From: Streptomyces alfalfae
Lineage (GTDB): Bacteria; Actinomycetota; Actinomycetes; Streptomycetales; Streptomycetaceae
DNA: 64,000 bases
NCBI RefSeq assembly: GCF_004127445.1
Contig: NZ_QEXM01000055.1
Location: 26,383 to 90,382, forward strand
Direction: 5' to 3'
Below, piece by piece: positions 1 through 9,017 of this stretch. The translations under genes were made by a program, and so were the position numbers. Positions within the stretch are counted from its first letter, which is position 1. Each line of letters opens with the position of its first letter. Below the pieces are notes generated by a model. That model had not been told where the DNA came from. It ran no database searches and worked only from the letters and a program-made list of their open reading frames with translations.

Positions 1-1131
1 GAAGCAGAGCGTGCGCGCCCTGCCCGTGAGGATGCCGGCGATGCGGCGGCCCGTCGGGTCGGTGGGCTGCGGGTCGGTCGCGGCGGGGAAGAACGGGCGC
101 AGTTCCCGTTTCGCCTCCGCGCGCCACAGCGTGCGCGCCCTCGCGCCCGAGAGGCGTTCGACGAGGGTGCGGGCCGCCGGGTCGTCGCCGAACACGGCCG
201 CCATGTCGCCCGCCACCTCGTACGCCCCGTCGTGGGCGGCACGGCCGCGCAGGAACCCCGCCGACGGCCGTACGTCCACGGGGTCGCCGGCGTAGACGTA
301 CCGGATGAACGCGCTCTGGTGCTCGTGCGTGCAGCGGGGCGTCAGGGAGTACAGGAGGCCGCGCGGGCCGCCGCCCTTCGCCGGGTCGGGCGTCCCCACG
401 TACGGCGTGGTCAGCGACTGGTCGAGGGAGGCCCGTGAGCGGTCGCCGAGGAGCGCCGCCCAGGTCGTCCAGGCCGCGCGGACCCGGCGGTCGCGCCAGC
501 TCAGCCGCCCGGTGGCCCACTCGGTGTAGACGTCCGGGCCCGCCTGGTGCAGCAGGATGTCCTCGACCCAGTCGGTGCCGGGCCAGCCGGACGTGGCCTG
601 CGAGGCGAGGCCGACGCACCACCGCGGGGACGCGGCCGGCCGGCCGCGGACGCTCCACACCAGGCTCTTGAGGTCGACCTTCAGCGGCACCCAGTAGGTG
701 CGGCGGGCGCCGTCGACGTCCAGGGCCGGGGCCCAGGGCGGGTAGGCGCGGGCGGTGGCCGCGGGGGTGAGGGGCTGGAGGCGCCCGGCGCGGGCGTACT
801 CGGTGAGTTCGCCGACGCTGTTGAGGATCGCCACGTCCGGCGGGGCGTCGGCCTCCAGCTGGGCGACGAGCGTCTCGCGCAGGGAGCGCGTGCCCTGGTA
901 GGTGTACGTCCGTCCGGCGCCGTCGTCGAGCCGGCGCAGCATCGTCTCGAACGCCTCGCCCTCGTCGCCGGTCCAGGGGCCGAGGACGACGAGCGGCTCG
1001 CGGCGGTCGTCCGCGCAGGCCCCGGCGGTGACGGCGAGCAGGCACGCGGCGAGGACGGTGCGCAGGGCCGCGTGGGCGCGGCGCGCGGGGCGGCGGAGCA
1101 GGGGTCGGCGGCGCAGGGGTCGGCGGCTCAT
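1..1131 (-). CDS. GlnH-like extracellular solute-binding lipoprotein (C-terminus cut by window edge)
   Basis: Reading leftward from an ATG at 1131, an open frame of about 377 codons runs off the window. It begins with an Arg-rich n-region and a hydrophobic stretch ending in a lipobox-like VTAGAC, so it is probably exported and lipid-anchored. The mature part (LVVLGPWTGDEGEAF, then PDVAILNSVGEL) resembles family 1 ABC solute-binding proteins. Its ATG overlaps the stop of the preceding membrane gene by 4 nt (ATGA), so it is the last visible gene of a five-gene operon with a PknG-type kinase. In mycobacteria the kinase is controlled by a binding lipoprotein (GlnH) through a membrane partner (GlnX), and this protein occupies the GlnH position. 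No permease or ATPase is seen beside it, which suggests sensing rather than transport. The ligand cannot be read from the sequence. Confidence 0.78.
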   Translation of the reverse strand, partial: MSRRPLRRRPLLRRPARRAHAALRTVLAACLLAVTAGACADDRREPLVVLGPWTGDEGEAFETMLRRLDDGAGRTYTYQGTRSLRETLVAQLEADAPPDVAILNSVGELTEYARAGRLQPLTPAATARAYPPWAPALDVDGARRTYWVPLKVDLKSLVWSVRGRPAASPRWCVGLASQATSGWPGTDWVEDILLHQAGPDVYTEWATGRLSWRDRRVRAAWTTWAALLGDRSRASLDQSLTTPYVGTPDPAKGGGPRGLLYSLTPRCTHEHQSAFIRYVYAGDPVDVRPSAGFLRGRAAHDGAYEVAGDMAAVFGDDPAARTLVERLSGARARTLWRAEAKRELRPFFPAATDPQPTDPTGRRIAGILTGRARTLCF

Positions 1132-2294
1132 GGGGCGGCTCCGGGGCGGGCGATGTGGACGTACTCGCGGCGGTAGCCGTGCAGCGTGGCGTAGACCAGG
1201 GCGGCGCAGAGCAGGCCGGTGGGCGCCACCCAGGGCGCGGCGCCGTCGAGCGCGGGCAGGCGGCCCCTGGCCAGGTCGCGGCGGGCCCGGGACTCCAGGG
1301 TGGCGATCAGGCGGGGGTCGGGGCGGGCGTGGGGGTGCGCGTCGGCGCGGGACTCGACCGCGGGGGACGTGCGGTCGGACAGCTCCCGCGCCGCGCCCAC
1401 GACGCGCTGCTGCGCGCGCTGGGCGAGGACCGCGTCGGCCGTCAGGAACGGCACGGCGAGCAGCGGCAGCGCCGCCGCCGCGAGCGGCAGGCTGACGCGC
1501 AGGTGGAAGCGGTGGTGGAGGAAGACCTGGGTGCGCCAGAGGCCGACGGAGAGCAGGACGAGCGCGGCCCCGGCGACGACGGCGGCGGCGCTCACGCCCG
1601 CGCCGAGGCAGGCGCGGTCCGCGACCCTGCCGCGCAGGCTCTTCTCCAGGGCGGAGATGCGGTCCACCACGGTGGTGGCGTCGGAGCCGGTCCTCGGCCC
1701 GCAGGGCGGGAAGCCGCCGGGCGCGGCCCTCGACGGGGGCGCGGGGGCGGTGCAGAGCATGCTGCGGGCGTAGCCGAGCCCGGCTTCCCGCAGCACCGGG
1801 TCGGCGACGTTGTTCTGGGCGAAGGCGATCCAGGTGCCGTAGTCGGCGACGAGACCGGAGACGACGTCGAGTTCCTGGCGTTCGGCGGTGGTCAGGGCGC
1901 CGCTGCGGGCCACCTGGTTGAGGCTCTGGGTGGCCCGGGTGGTGCGGGTCAGATAGCGCCTGCCGATGCCGCTGAGCCGCACCGACTCCCCGGCGCCGAG
2001 GCTGCGGGCCGCCTCGCGGTCGGCGATGCGCAGGGACATCTCCGCGTCGGCCAGGTCGCCGAGCGCGGGTGTGTGGCTGCCGCGCAGCGCCGCCGAGTCG
2101 GCGCGGATCTCCCCGTACGCCCAGCCGAACGCGAGGGAGGCGACGACGGCGAGCAGTGGCAGGGTGATCAAGCGTTCCCGAAGGTAGACGCGGTTGCGGG
2201 GGCGTTCGGCGGGCGCGGCGGGCCAGAGGTGGGAGCGCAGCATGCGCAGCGCGCCCGCCGCGGCGGTGCGCGCCGTGCGCCGGGGGGCGGTCAC
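1128..2294 (-). CDS. GlnX-like four-TM membrane signalling protein
   Basis: A 388-aa protein with a GTG start that overlaps the vWA stop by 4 nt. Hydrophobic segments lie near residues 35-55, 230-248, 265-287 and in the C-terminal part, around the stretch VAPTGLLCAALVYATL. The roughly 170-residue segment between TM1 and TM2 would be extracytoplasmic and resembles the helical sensor domains of bacterial receptors. A second loop lies between TM3 and TM4. The layout matches mycobacterial GlnX, which couples the binding lipoprotein GlnH to the kinase PknG, and the neighbours are of exactly those two kinds. The assignment rests on topology and neighbourhood rather than on a sequence motif. Confidence 0.65.
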   Translation of the reverse strand: MTAPRRTARTAAAGALRMLRSHLWPAAPAERPRNRVYLRERLITLPLLAVVASLAFGWAYGEIRADSAALRGSHTPALGDLADAEMSLRIADREAARSLGAGESVRLSGIGRRYLTRTTRATQSLNQVARSGALTTAERQELDVVSGLVADYGTWIAFAQNNVADPVLREAGLGYARSMLCTAPAPPSRAAPGGFPPCGPRTGSDATTVVDRISALEKSLRGRVADRACLGAGVSAAAVVAGAALVLLSVGLWRTQVFLHHRFHLRVSLPLAAAALPLLAVPFLTADAVLAQRAQQRVVGAARELSDRTSPAVESRADAHPHARPDPRLIATLESRARRDLARGRLPALDGAAPWVAPTGLLCAALVYATLHGYRREYVHIARPGAAP

Positions 2295-3745
2295 CGGGGG
2301 CCCGCCCGCCGGGTGCCGCGCCGTGCGTCGGGCAGGACCGTCACGCTCGACTGGATGCGGGCGGCCTCGACGTCGAAGCGGGGGATGTGGTCGAGGAGTT
2401 CGACCCGGCCGCGTTCGGCGTCGGTGACGCGGACCAGGTGCAGCAGATGGTCCCGCATCGCGGTGTCGCCGACCTGCCCGGCGAGCCGCCAGGCGGTGCC
2501 GAGGAGGGCCTGTGCGGCGTCCCGCGCGCCGCGTTTCAGCTCGACGCAGGCCTCTTCGAAGGTGCGGTGCAGCTCCTCCTCGTGGCGGTAGTGGGCGACC
2601 TGCGGGTCGAGGCGGCTGTAGAGGTCGGCGTCGTCGGTCCAGCGCACCAGGACGGGCCGCGGCTCGGGCAGTTCGAGGTGCTCGGCGGGGCCTTCGGCGT
2701 CGACCTCGACCTCGGTGAGCAGGAGTTCCTTGCCGAGCTGCGCGGGGTTATAGGGGGCGCCGACGCAGAGCAGGTAGGCGCGGGTCTCCTCGCCGCAGGG
2801 CCCGAGGCCGTACTCCTCGACGGGGCCGCCCGCGCCCGCTTCGACGCCGGTCAGGTCGGTGCGGTCGGGGGTGAGCGTGGCCCGCGTGGGGTGGACCCGC
2901 TCGAAGGAGCACGGGCGCACTCCGGCCCGGTGGTGGAGGCGCAGGCGCAGCCCGGTCACATCGCGCTCGGCGGCGCTGCCGGTGAGGGCGGCCAGCTCGT
3001 CGGGGAGCCGCGTCAAGTCCGCCACGGCACGCGTACGGCCGCCCAGCGCGCCCGCGATGAGCAGCAGCTCCTCCGTCTCCCAGGCGTCGCCGATGCCGAC
3101 GACGTCGCAGTCGAAGGCGCGGGCGCACCGCTCCACGCGCTCGCGCAGCTCCGCCGGGGATTCGTAGCCGGGCTCGTTCTTGCCGTCGGTGAGCAGCAGG
3201 GCGTGGCGTACGTAGCCGCCGGGCCCGGTGGCGGGCAGGTCGCGGAAGAGCTGCCTCGCGCGCTCCAGCCAGGTGCCCATCGCGGTGCCGCCGCCGGGCG
3301 TGCAGTCGCGCAGGGCGGCTTCGGCGGCGGTCCGCGACTCGGCGTGCGCGACGGCGAACCCGGGCCGCCTTGGGTAGATCATGGCGGCCCTGTCGCCCCC
3401 GGCGACCAGGGCGAACAGCGCCCCGTCGGGGATGCGGGCCAGCGCGGACGAGGCGGCGGCGCGGGCCGCGGCGAGGCGGCTCGGCGGGATCACCATCGAG
3501 GAGGAGTGGTCGATGAGCAGCACCTCGGCGAGCCGGGGCCCGGTGCTCCTGGACGCGTGCGCCTCGCCGGGCGCGGGCGTCCCGCCGGGCGAGGGAGCCG
3601 TGCCCGGCCGGTGGACCGTGACGGTGACGACGGCGTACATCCGCGCCGGTTCGCCGTCGCCGGGGGTGCGGGGCCGGGGCAGCTCGACGACCTGGCTGAC
3701 CTCCAGGCCGACGCGGGCGCGCGCGGACCCGGGCGCCCGGCTCAC
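2291..3745 (-). CDS. von Willebrand factor A domain protein
   Basis: A 484-aa protein. The start is the GTG at 3743-3745, which overlaps the kinase TGA by 4 nt like every other junction in this operon. The same frame stays open far upstream, but there it is antisense-frame noise inside the kinase gene. A vWA domain covers roughly residues 55-240: the MIDAS motif appears as DHSSS after EVLLI, with a later TDGKNEPGY loop. vWA domains bind protein partners through a metal ion. The rest looks like beta-rich sequence followed by a helical C-terminus. No signal peptide is visible, so it is probably cytoplasmic, perhaps a scaffold or substrate of the adjacent PknG-type kinase; that role is inferred only from the operon. 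Confidence 0.78.
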   Translation of the reverse strand: MSRAPGSARARVGLEVSQVVELPRPRTPGDGEPARMYAVVTVTVHRPGTAPSPGGTPAPGEAHASRSTGPRLAEVLLIDHSSSMVIPPSRLAAARAAASSALARIPDGALFALVAGGDRAAMIYPRRPGFAVAHAESRTAAEAALRDCTPGGGTAMGTWLERARQLFRDLPATGPGGYVRHALLLTDGKNEPGYESPAELRERVERCARAFDCDVVGIGDAWETEELLLIAGALGGRTRAVADLTRLPDELAALTGSAAERDVTGLRLRLHHRAGVRPCSFERVHPTRATLTPDRTDLTGVEAGAGGPVEEYGLGPCGEETRAYLLCVGAPYNPAQLGKELLLTEVEVDAEGPAEHLELPEPRPVLVRWTDDADLYSRLDPQVAHYRHEEELHRTFEEACVELKRGARDAAQALLGTAWRLAGQVGDTAMRDHLLHLVRVTDAERGRVELLDHIPRFDVEAARIQSSVTVLPDARRGTRRAGPR

Positions 3746-6186
3746 CCGCGCCTCTGCGCCGAGGTGCCGGCCCTGACCCAGTCCTTGATCTTCTTGCCCA
3801 GCCATGGGGTGTCCCTGTGGTGTCGTAGGGCGAAGGGGCGTACCGCGTAGGCGCGGTCGAGGAGCAGCTCGGCGAGCGGCGCCCCGGCCTCCCGCGGCGG
3901 TGCGTCGCGCGCGGCCTGATGGGCCAGGCCGCGGTAGAAGCGGGACAGGTCCTTGCGCAGCGTCCGCTCGTCGGCGGGGAACTCCAGGCGCGGATCGGCC
4001 TTCGCGGCGACGGCCCGCAGCCCGGCGCCGGTCAGCGGCGGGCCGCCGCCGGGCGGGGCGAGCAGGCGGTGGGCCGCGCCCCACACCTCCGCCTTCATCC
4101 GCACGCGGGCCTGCTCGTCGGTCAGGCCGTGCGCGAAGAAGAGCCCGGCGAGGGCGCGCACGGCCGTGCCGAGCCCGTCGGCGTCCCGCGCGTGGTCGGC
4201 GCGGATGCGCACGGCGGCGGTACGGGCGGCCGTGCGGTGCCGGGAGTGCTGGGGAACCGCGTCGAGGGCGGCGATGGCGTCGGCGAGGGCGTCGGGCCCG
4301 CCGAGCGCGAGCCGTGCGCGGGCCGCGCCGAACGCCGCGCTGCCGAGCGAGGGGTTGCGCAGCCGTACGGCCTCGTAGAACGTCAGGGCCTCGTGCCGGC
4401 GCTCCAGGTGCTCGGCGCAGTGGCCGAGGGCGAGCTTGGGCGCGTACTCGCCGGGGATCGCGGCATAGACCCGGTCGAAGTGGTCGCGGGCCGCGCCGAC
4501 CCGGGAGCGGGCGAGCTCCAGCAGGCCGCGGTGCCAGTCGAGCCGCCAGTCGTGCGGGGCGCGGGCGGGCCCTATGGCGTCCTCGGCCAGGGCGAGCGCG
4601 GTCTCGGCCGCCGAGAGCGCTTCGGCGTCGGGCGGCCCGTCGTCGGCGCGCGGCGTGAGCCGCAGCCGCAGGCGGCAGCGGAGCAGATGGACCTCGGGGG
4701 AGTCCGGCCAGTCGCCGGTGTGCTGGAGGAGCGCCTCGGGGTCGTCGTCGGCGAGCCTGCTCAGTTCGCCGTGGTGGTCGTCGTCGGGGTCGGGGCGCGG
4801 CACCGGCAGACGCCGGGCGACCTGCGCGGGGGTGGGCGCGGGGTGGCGGGCCGCCGCCCGGGGCGCGGCCCAGCGGGAGAGGGCGGGGGCGGAGCCGAGC
4901 CCGCCGTCGAGGGCGTGGGCGGACTGGAGGAAGAGCGGGGACGGCTCGAACGTCTCGGCGCCGGTCCGCAGCGACCGCAGCTCCCGGAAGACGCCCCGCA
5001 GCTGGTCCTCCATCTCCCTGGCGGTGGCGAAGCGGTCCGCGCGGTGGGTGCGGGTGGCGCGGCGCAGCACCCGGGCCAGGGAGACCAGGCCGAGGCCGCG
5101 GTGCCCGGCGGCGGGGTCGTCCAGCGGGCCGAGCGCGGAGAGCGCGGCCAGGTCGTGGCGGTCGGCGCCGAGACCGCACAGGGTGCGCAGCGTCTCGCCG
5201 AGGCTGAACAGGTCGTCGCGCGGGTCGGACTCCCCGTGGTCGCCGACGCTCGGGGCGCGGTAGTCGTCGGTGGTCAGGCCCGGCGCCCCCGCGCGGCGCA
5301 CACTGCCGACGTCGATGAGCTTGATGGTGGAGCCGTCGTGCATGACGTTCGGCGGCTTCAGGTCGCCGTAGACCTTGCCGCGCCCGGGGGCGTGCAGATA
5401 CGCGAGCCCGGCGAGGATGCGCATGCCGTACGCGAGCGTGAACTCCCGGAACCGCTCGTGCCCGAACTCCTCGGGGTGGGCGCGGGCGCGGGCCCCCACC
5501 TCTCTGAGGGTGAGCCCGTCGACGTACTGGAGGACCAGGAAGTCGCCCACGCCCGCGTGGTGCCCGTAGTTGAACACCCGGATGAAACCGTCGTGGTTGA
5601 GCTCCACCAGCTCCTTGCGCTCGCCGCGCAGGAGGCTGTACGAGTCCGCCGCCAGCTCCGCGTGGAGCATCTTGATGGCGACGGCGCGGTCGTCGACCTT
5701 GGTGTCGTGGGCGAGGCAGACGTCGCCCATCCCGCCGTAGCCGAGGAGCCGCACCAGGCGGTACTGCCCGGCGAGCAGGGTGCCCGGCGGCAGCGGGAGC
5801 CCGCCGGGGTCGGCGTGGGCGCCCGCGCTGTCCGCCCGTTCCAGGAGGGTGATCTCGGGCAGGACCGTGGGGTCGGGGCTCTCCGGCGGCAGCGTGACGA
5901 GGGCGGGGCGCTCCGGGAGAGCGGCGGGGCCGGGGTGGACGATCCAGAACTGGGAGGACTCGCCCCGGGCATCGCCTTCGGAGGAGTACGAGGCGGTGTA
6001 CGGGGAGCGCTGCGAAGGGACCGGGGCCGGAGGCGGGGGCAGGGGCGCGGGCGGCGGCGTCTCGGCGGCCGGCGCGGAGTGCCGCCCCGTCGCCGGGTCC
6101 ACGCGCTCACCGCTGGCCAGGCAGTACCCGGTGGGCGTGACGGCGCCCGAACAGCCGGGGTGCGGGCAGGCCTTGGCGGGCGTCAC
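3742..6186 (-). CDS. PknG-type serine/threonine protein kinase with C-terminal TPR domain
   Basis: An 814-aa soluble kinase with no TM segment. Order of parts: a Cys-containing N-terminus (C7, C12, C22), a Pro-rich linker, a kinase domain from about residue 138 to 400, then a TPR-like domain. The catalytic Lys is K172 (AVAIK). The HRD motif is replaced by YGD (YGDLKPPN, residues 273-280) and the DFG motif by DVG (292-294). Mycobacterial PknG has similar replacements (YND, DLG). Downstream pieces such as GEYAPKLALG and SAAFGAARARLALGG match the PknG TPR region closely. PknG kinases control glutamate metabolism by phosphorylating GarA/OdhI. The second CxxC of the PknG rubredoxin-like domain is missing (CLASGE), so metal binding may be lost. 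It starts with GTG and overlaps the protease stop by 4 nt. Confidence 0.9.
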   Translation of the reverse strand: MTPAKACPHPGCSGAVTPTGYCLASGERVDPATGRHSAPAAETPPPAPLPPPPAPVPSQRSPYTASYSSEGDARGESSQFWIVHPGPAALPERPALVTLPPESPDPTVLPEITLLERADSAGAHADPGGLPLPPGTLLAGQYRLVRLLGYGGMGDVCLAHDTKVDDRAVAIKMLHAELAADSYSLLRGERKELVELNHDGFIRVFNYGHHAGVGDFLVLQYVDGLTLREVGARARAHPEEFGHERFREFTLAYGMRILAGLAYLHAPGRGKVYGDLKPPNVMHDGSTIKLIDVGSVRRAGAPGLTTDDYRAPSVGDHGESDPRDDLFSLGETLRTLCGLGADRHDLAALSALGPLDDPAAGHRGLGLVSLARVLRRATRTHRADRFATAREMEDQLRGVFRELRSLRTGAETFEPSPLFLQSAHALDGGLGSAPALSRWAAPRAAARHPAPTPAQVARRLPVPRPDPDDDHHGELSRLADDDPEALLQHTGDWPDSPEVHLLRCRLRLRLTPRADDGPPDAEALSAAETALALAEDAIGPARAPHDWRLDWHRGLLELARSRVGAARDHFDRVYAAIPGEYAPKLALGHCAEHLERRHEALTFYEAVRLRNPSLGSAAFGAARARLALGGPDALADAIAALDAVPQHSRHRTAARTAAVRIRADHARDADGLGTAVRALAGLFFAHGLTDEQARVRMKAEVWGAAHRLLAPPGGGPPLTGAGLRAVAAKADPRLEFPADERTLRKDLSRFYRGLAHQAARDAPPREAGAPLAELLLDRAYAVRPFALRHHRDTPWLGKKIKDWVRAGTSAQRRG

Positions 6187-7979
6187 GCGGCGCCGCCCGC
6201 CGCCACGAGGCGCCGCGCCACCCGCGCGAACGCCTCCACCGCCCGCTCCGCGTCGGCCAGCGGACAGGGCCCCGCCATCAGGAGCCGCTGCGCCTCGCGG
6301 TACGGGCCGACCGCGTCGGGGTGCTCGGCGAGACCGCGCCCCGCGAGGAGCGCCAGGTGGTCGCGGAGCAGGGCGCGCAGCCGCAGATGCGCGTCGAGGA
6401 CCGCCCGCAGCTCACTCTCCGCCGCCTCGGCCCGCAACAGGTGCGTCTCCACGGCCTGTTCCGCGTACGACAGCTTCTCCAGGAGGCGTGGCCCGCCCCG
6501 CCCGGTCAGCGGTCGCAGCTCGTCGCTGAGCTGCACCGTCCACAGCGCGGCCCGCGCCGCGTACCCAGTGGCCACCGGCGGGTCGACGACATGCGGCTCC
6601 ACGCGGTGGAACAGCCGCCGGGCGCGCCGCTCGGCGTCGGCCAGCTCGTCGACGCGGGCGCCGATCCGCTGCAGCCACTGCGCGGCACGCCCCGCGGGCA
6701 GCAGCCGCTCCGCCATGGCGTACGGGAAGCCGTGCGCGCTGTCCCGCACCACCAGCAGCAACCGCGCCCCCGCCTCGCCCAGTTCCGCGAGGACGCGCGC
6801 CGCCGCGGCGGGTTCCGTGGCCGACCGGTCGGCGTGCAGCACGGCCACGGCGGGCCTGCGGCGCGCTGCGGGATGGTGCCCGGCGTGCCGCAGCTCGTGG
6901 CGCAGCACGGCCAGCGCCTCGCGCAGCTCCGGCTGGGCGGGATCGTCGAAGGCCACGCCCTCCAGATCCAGGACGAGGCCGATGCTGCCGACGCGGGGCG
7001 TGATCCCGGCGCGGGACAGGAGCGGCGCGCCGGTGGCCTCCGGGCCCTGCGGTCCGGCTCCGTCCGCCGGATCGAGCGGGCTCACCGCGAGCTGCGGGGC
7101 CTGCTCGCGGTCGGCCATGTTCAGCACCACGTACAGCGCCCGTCGGGCCCGCTCGTCGTCCTGGGCGATGAAGACGACCTCGGTGTCCCAGGCGCCCGGA
7201 TCGCCGTTGAGCCAGCGCGTGACGGTGCGCTGGAGACCGTGCGGGCGGGCCTTCCGCGCCGCCTCCGCGGAGACCACGCGGTGCCCCGGCACGGCGTGCG
7301 GCCCGGTCACGTACCGCTCGGCGAAGCGGCGGAAGTACTTGGCGACGGTCGCCGCGGGGATCATGTACCCGTGCTCGCCGCTCGCGTCGGCCTGTGCCAC
7401 GATGCCGAGCAGCCGGTCGCCGCCCTCCTCGCGCACCCCCGAACCGCTGAAGCCGCCCCGCAGGCCGCCCGCCCCGGTCACGTCGATCTGCACCCGCTCG
7501 TCGCCCTCGCCGCCGGGCCCCATGCAGGCGCCGGTCAGCCACTGGCCGCCCGACCGGTACTCGGGGAAGCCGTCGATCAGCACGGCGGCGCCCCGGTAGT
7601 CGAGCGTGCGGTGCAGCGTGACCGGCGACGGCACGGGAGCGGGCTCGTCCAGGACGAGCACCGCCAGGTCGCCCTGCGCCTTGCCGAAGGGCGGCACCCA
7701 GTGCCCGGCCTCGACGGTGGCGGTGCGGCACGGGGTGCGGGTCAGGCCCTGGAGGTGCGGGAACTCGACCTGGACGCGGTCGGGGCGCTGGCCCGTGGCG
7801 GGATCGCGGACTACATGGGCGCAGGTGAGCACGCGGTCACTGCCGAACAGCACCCCCGCGCCCAGGACGTCACCGCTGCCCGACGCGGCCCACCGCCGCA
7901 GCCGGACCCGCCAACTCCCGTGCCCGGCCCGCCCGTCGAGTCCCGTGCCGGCCGCTTCCCGGCCGTCCCCGTCCCCCAT
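6183..7979 (-). CDS. trypsin-like serine protease, first gene of the PknG operon
   Basis: Chosen start is the ATG at 7979, giving 598 aa; an ATG at 8027 in the same frame adds 16 residues but has no ribosome binding site. The N-terminal domain has the S1 triad: His near residue 55 (TCAHV), Asp near 104 (GDLAVLVLDE) and Ser near 178 (GGFSGSG). It is a HtrA/trypsin-like fold without a visible signal peptide, so it probably acts in the cytoplasm. The remaining 400 residues are Ala/Arg-rich and helical with no recognised domain. It is the first gene of five overlapping genes, so the operon promoter should lie between 7980 and 8078. Coupling of a peptidase to a PknG-type kinase suggests cleavage-linked signalling, but no target is evident. 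Confidence 0.75.
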   Translation of the reverse strand: MGDGDGREAAGTGLDGRAGHGSWRVRLRRWAASGSGDVLGAGVLFGSDRVLTCAHVVRDPATGQRPDRVQVEFPHLQGLTRTPCRTATVEAGHWVPPFGKAQGDLAVLVLDEPAPVPSPVTLHRTLDYRGAAVLIDGFPEYRSGGQWLTGACMGPGGEGDERVQIDVTGAGGLRGGFSGSGVREEGGDRLLGIVAQADASGEHGYMIPAATVAKYFRRFAERYVTGPHAVPGHRVVSAEAARKARPHGLQRTVTRWLNGDPGAWDTEVVFIAQDDERARRALYVVLNMADREQAPQLAVSPLDPADGAGPQGPEATGAPLLSRAGITPRVGSIGLVLDLEGVAFDDPAQPELREALAVLRHELRHAGHHPAARRRPAVAVLHADRSATEPAAAARVLAELGEAGARLLLVVRDSAHGFPYAMAERLLPAGRAAQWLQRIGARVDELADAERRARRLFHRVEPHVVDPPVATGYAARAALWTVQLSDELRPLTGRGGPRLLEKLSYAEQAVETHLLRAEAAESELRAVLDAHLRLRALLRDHLALLAGRGLAEHPDAVGPYREAQRLLMAGPCPLADAERAVEAFARVARRLVAAGGAA

Positions 7980-8077
7980 GCTTCCCCAGAATAGGCGCGG
8001 GGGACGGGGATGACGCCTGGGCTGCATGGGGAGGTGGTGAGAAGGGCCTGCCTCCCCCCCCGGGGCGAGCGGCCCGC

Positions 8078-8947
8078 TCAGCCCCGCGACACCGGGAAGG
8101 CGACGTCGCAGACGGCGTCGTCGGGGCCGGCGGCCTCCCAGTCGGCGAAGTACACCTCACGGCAGGGCCCGGACAGGGACAGGCCCTGCTCGGCGGCCCA
8201 CGCCTCCACGGCGTCGAAGGCCGCGATGATCTGCGGATAGGCCACCTGCGCCTTGGTGATCCTGGTGTAGGCGAGCCGGTGCGCGGGCTCGACCCGCACC
8301 CGGGCGGCCGTCGCGCGGCCCTGCTCGGCCGCCCACACACGGGCCGCCTCCGCGTCCACGACCGGCACGCAGGACTCTGCGGGCCCGTCGCTCTCCTCGG
8401 TCACCTCCGCGTGGTAGACGACGAAGTGCGGGGCGGCCATGCCCCCGCACCGCTCCACGGCGGCCCGCTCCAGACGCTCCGCCGAGCCGCCGATCCAGGC
8501 GGGCAGCTCCCCGGCGCTCACGTGCCGCGTCTCACTGAGGACGTACGTCTCCGGCACGTCCACGGTCTTCACCTCGAATGTCGCGTACAACTCGGTGTTC
8601 CTTCCCGAAAGTCGTCCACGGAGGTACCGCGCGAGCGTCCGCTGTTCGGCGAACCGCTCCTCGGCCCCGGCCCAGTAGGCGTCGAGACGCCGTGCCGCCC
8701 GCTCCCCGTCGAGCCGCACCACCTCGGCGATGCCCGCGAGGGGCATGTCCAGGCGGCGCAGCAGCGCCACCGTGCGGGCGCGCTCGACCTGGTCGACCCG
8801 GTAGTAGCGGTAGCCGCTGACCTCGTCGACGTGGGCGGGTGCGAGCAGCCCCAGGCGGTCGTAGAGCCGCAGCGCCTTCGGCGACAGCCGCGCACGCGCG
8901 GCGAACGCGCCGATGGGGAGCAGTTCCTGACCCGGTTCCTGGTGCAC
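8078..8947 (-). CDS. MerR family regulator with GyrI-like effector domain
   Basis: A 289-aa protein. The GTG at 8947 is chosen because GGAGG lies 8 nt upstream; further in-frame codons upstream have no such site. The N-terminus is a MerR DNA-binding domain (IGAFAARARLSPKALRLYDR, then a GYRYYRVDQVERA wing). A central helix dimerises, and the C-terminal half resembles the GyrI-like/AraC effector-binding fold (YVLSETRHVSAGELPAWIGG, HRLAYTRITKAQV). Such proteins usually sense small hydrophobic drugs or toxins and activate a nearby gene by twisting an over-spaced promoter. No obvious target lies beside it; the downstream protease operon and the upstream PBP gene are on the same strand. Confidence 0.85.
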   Translation of the reverse strand: MHQEPGQELLPIGAFAARARLSPKALRLYDRLGLLAPAHVDEVSGYRYYRVDQVERARTVALLRRLDMPLAGIAEVVRLDGERAARRLDAYWAGAEERFAEQRTLARYLRGRLSGRNTELYATFEVKTVDVPETYVLSETRHVSAGELPAWIGGSAERLERAAVERCGGMAAPHFVVYHAEVTEESDGPAESCVPVVDAEAARVWAAEQGRATAARVRVEPAHRLAYTRITKAQVAYPQIIAAFDAVEAWAAEQGLSLSGPCREVYFADWEAAGPDDAVCDVAFPVSRG

Positions 8948-9017
8948 GCGATCATCCTCCGTCACCGGGCCGGTCGGCCCGGTGTCCCGGACTCTGGGGT
9001 CTGCCCCAGGGGCAAGG

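Noticed and set aside
2291..5179. 962-codon open frame on the minus strand
   Set aside because: Only the part from the GTG at 3745 is the vWA gene; the upstream part lies inside the PknG-type kinase gene and is an Arg/Pro-rich shadow frame.
3919..7599. 1226-codon open frame on the plus strand
   Set aside because: It is antisense to the kinase and protease genes, has Gly/Val/Arg-rich composition and no domain; typical of high-GC DNA.
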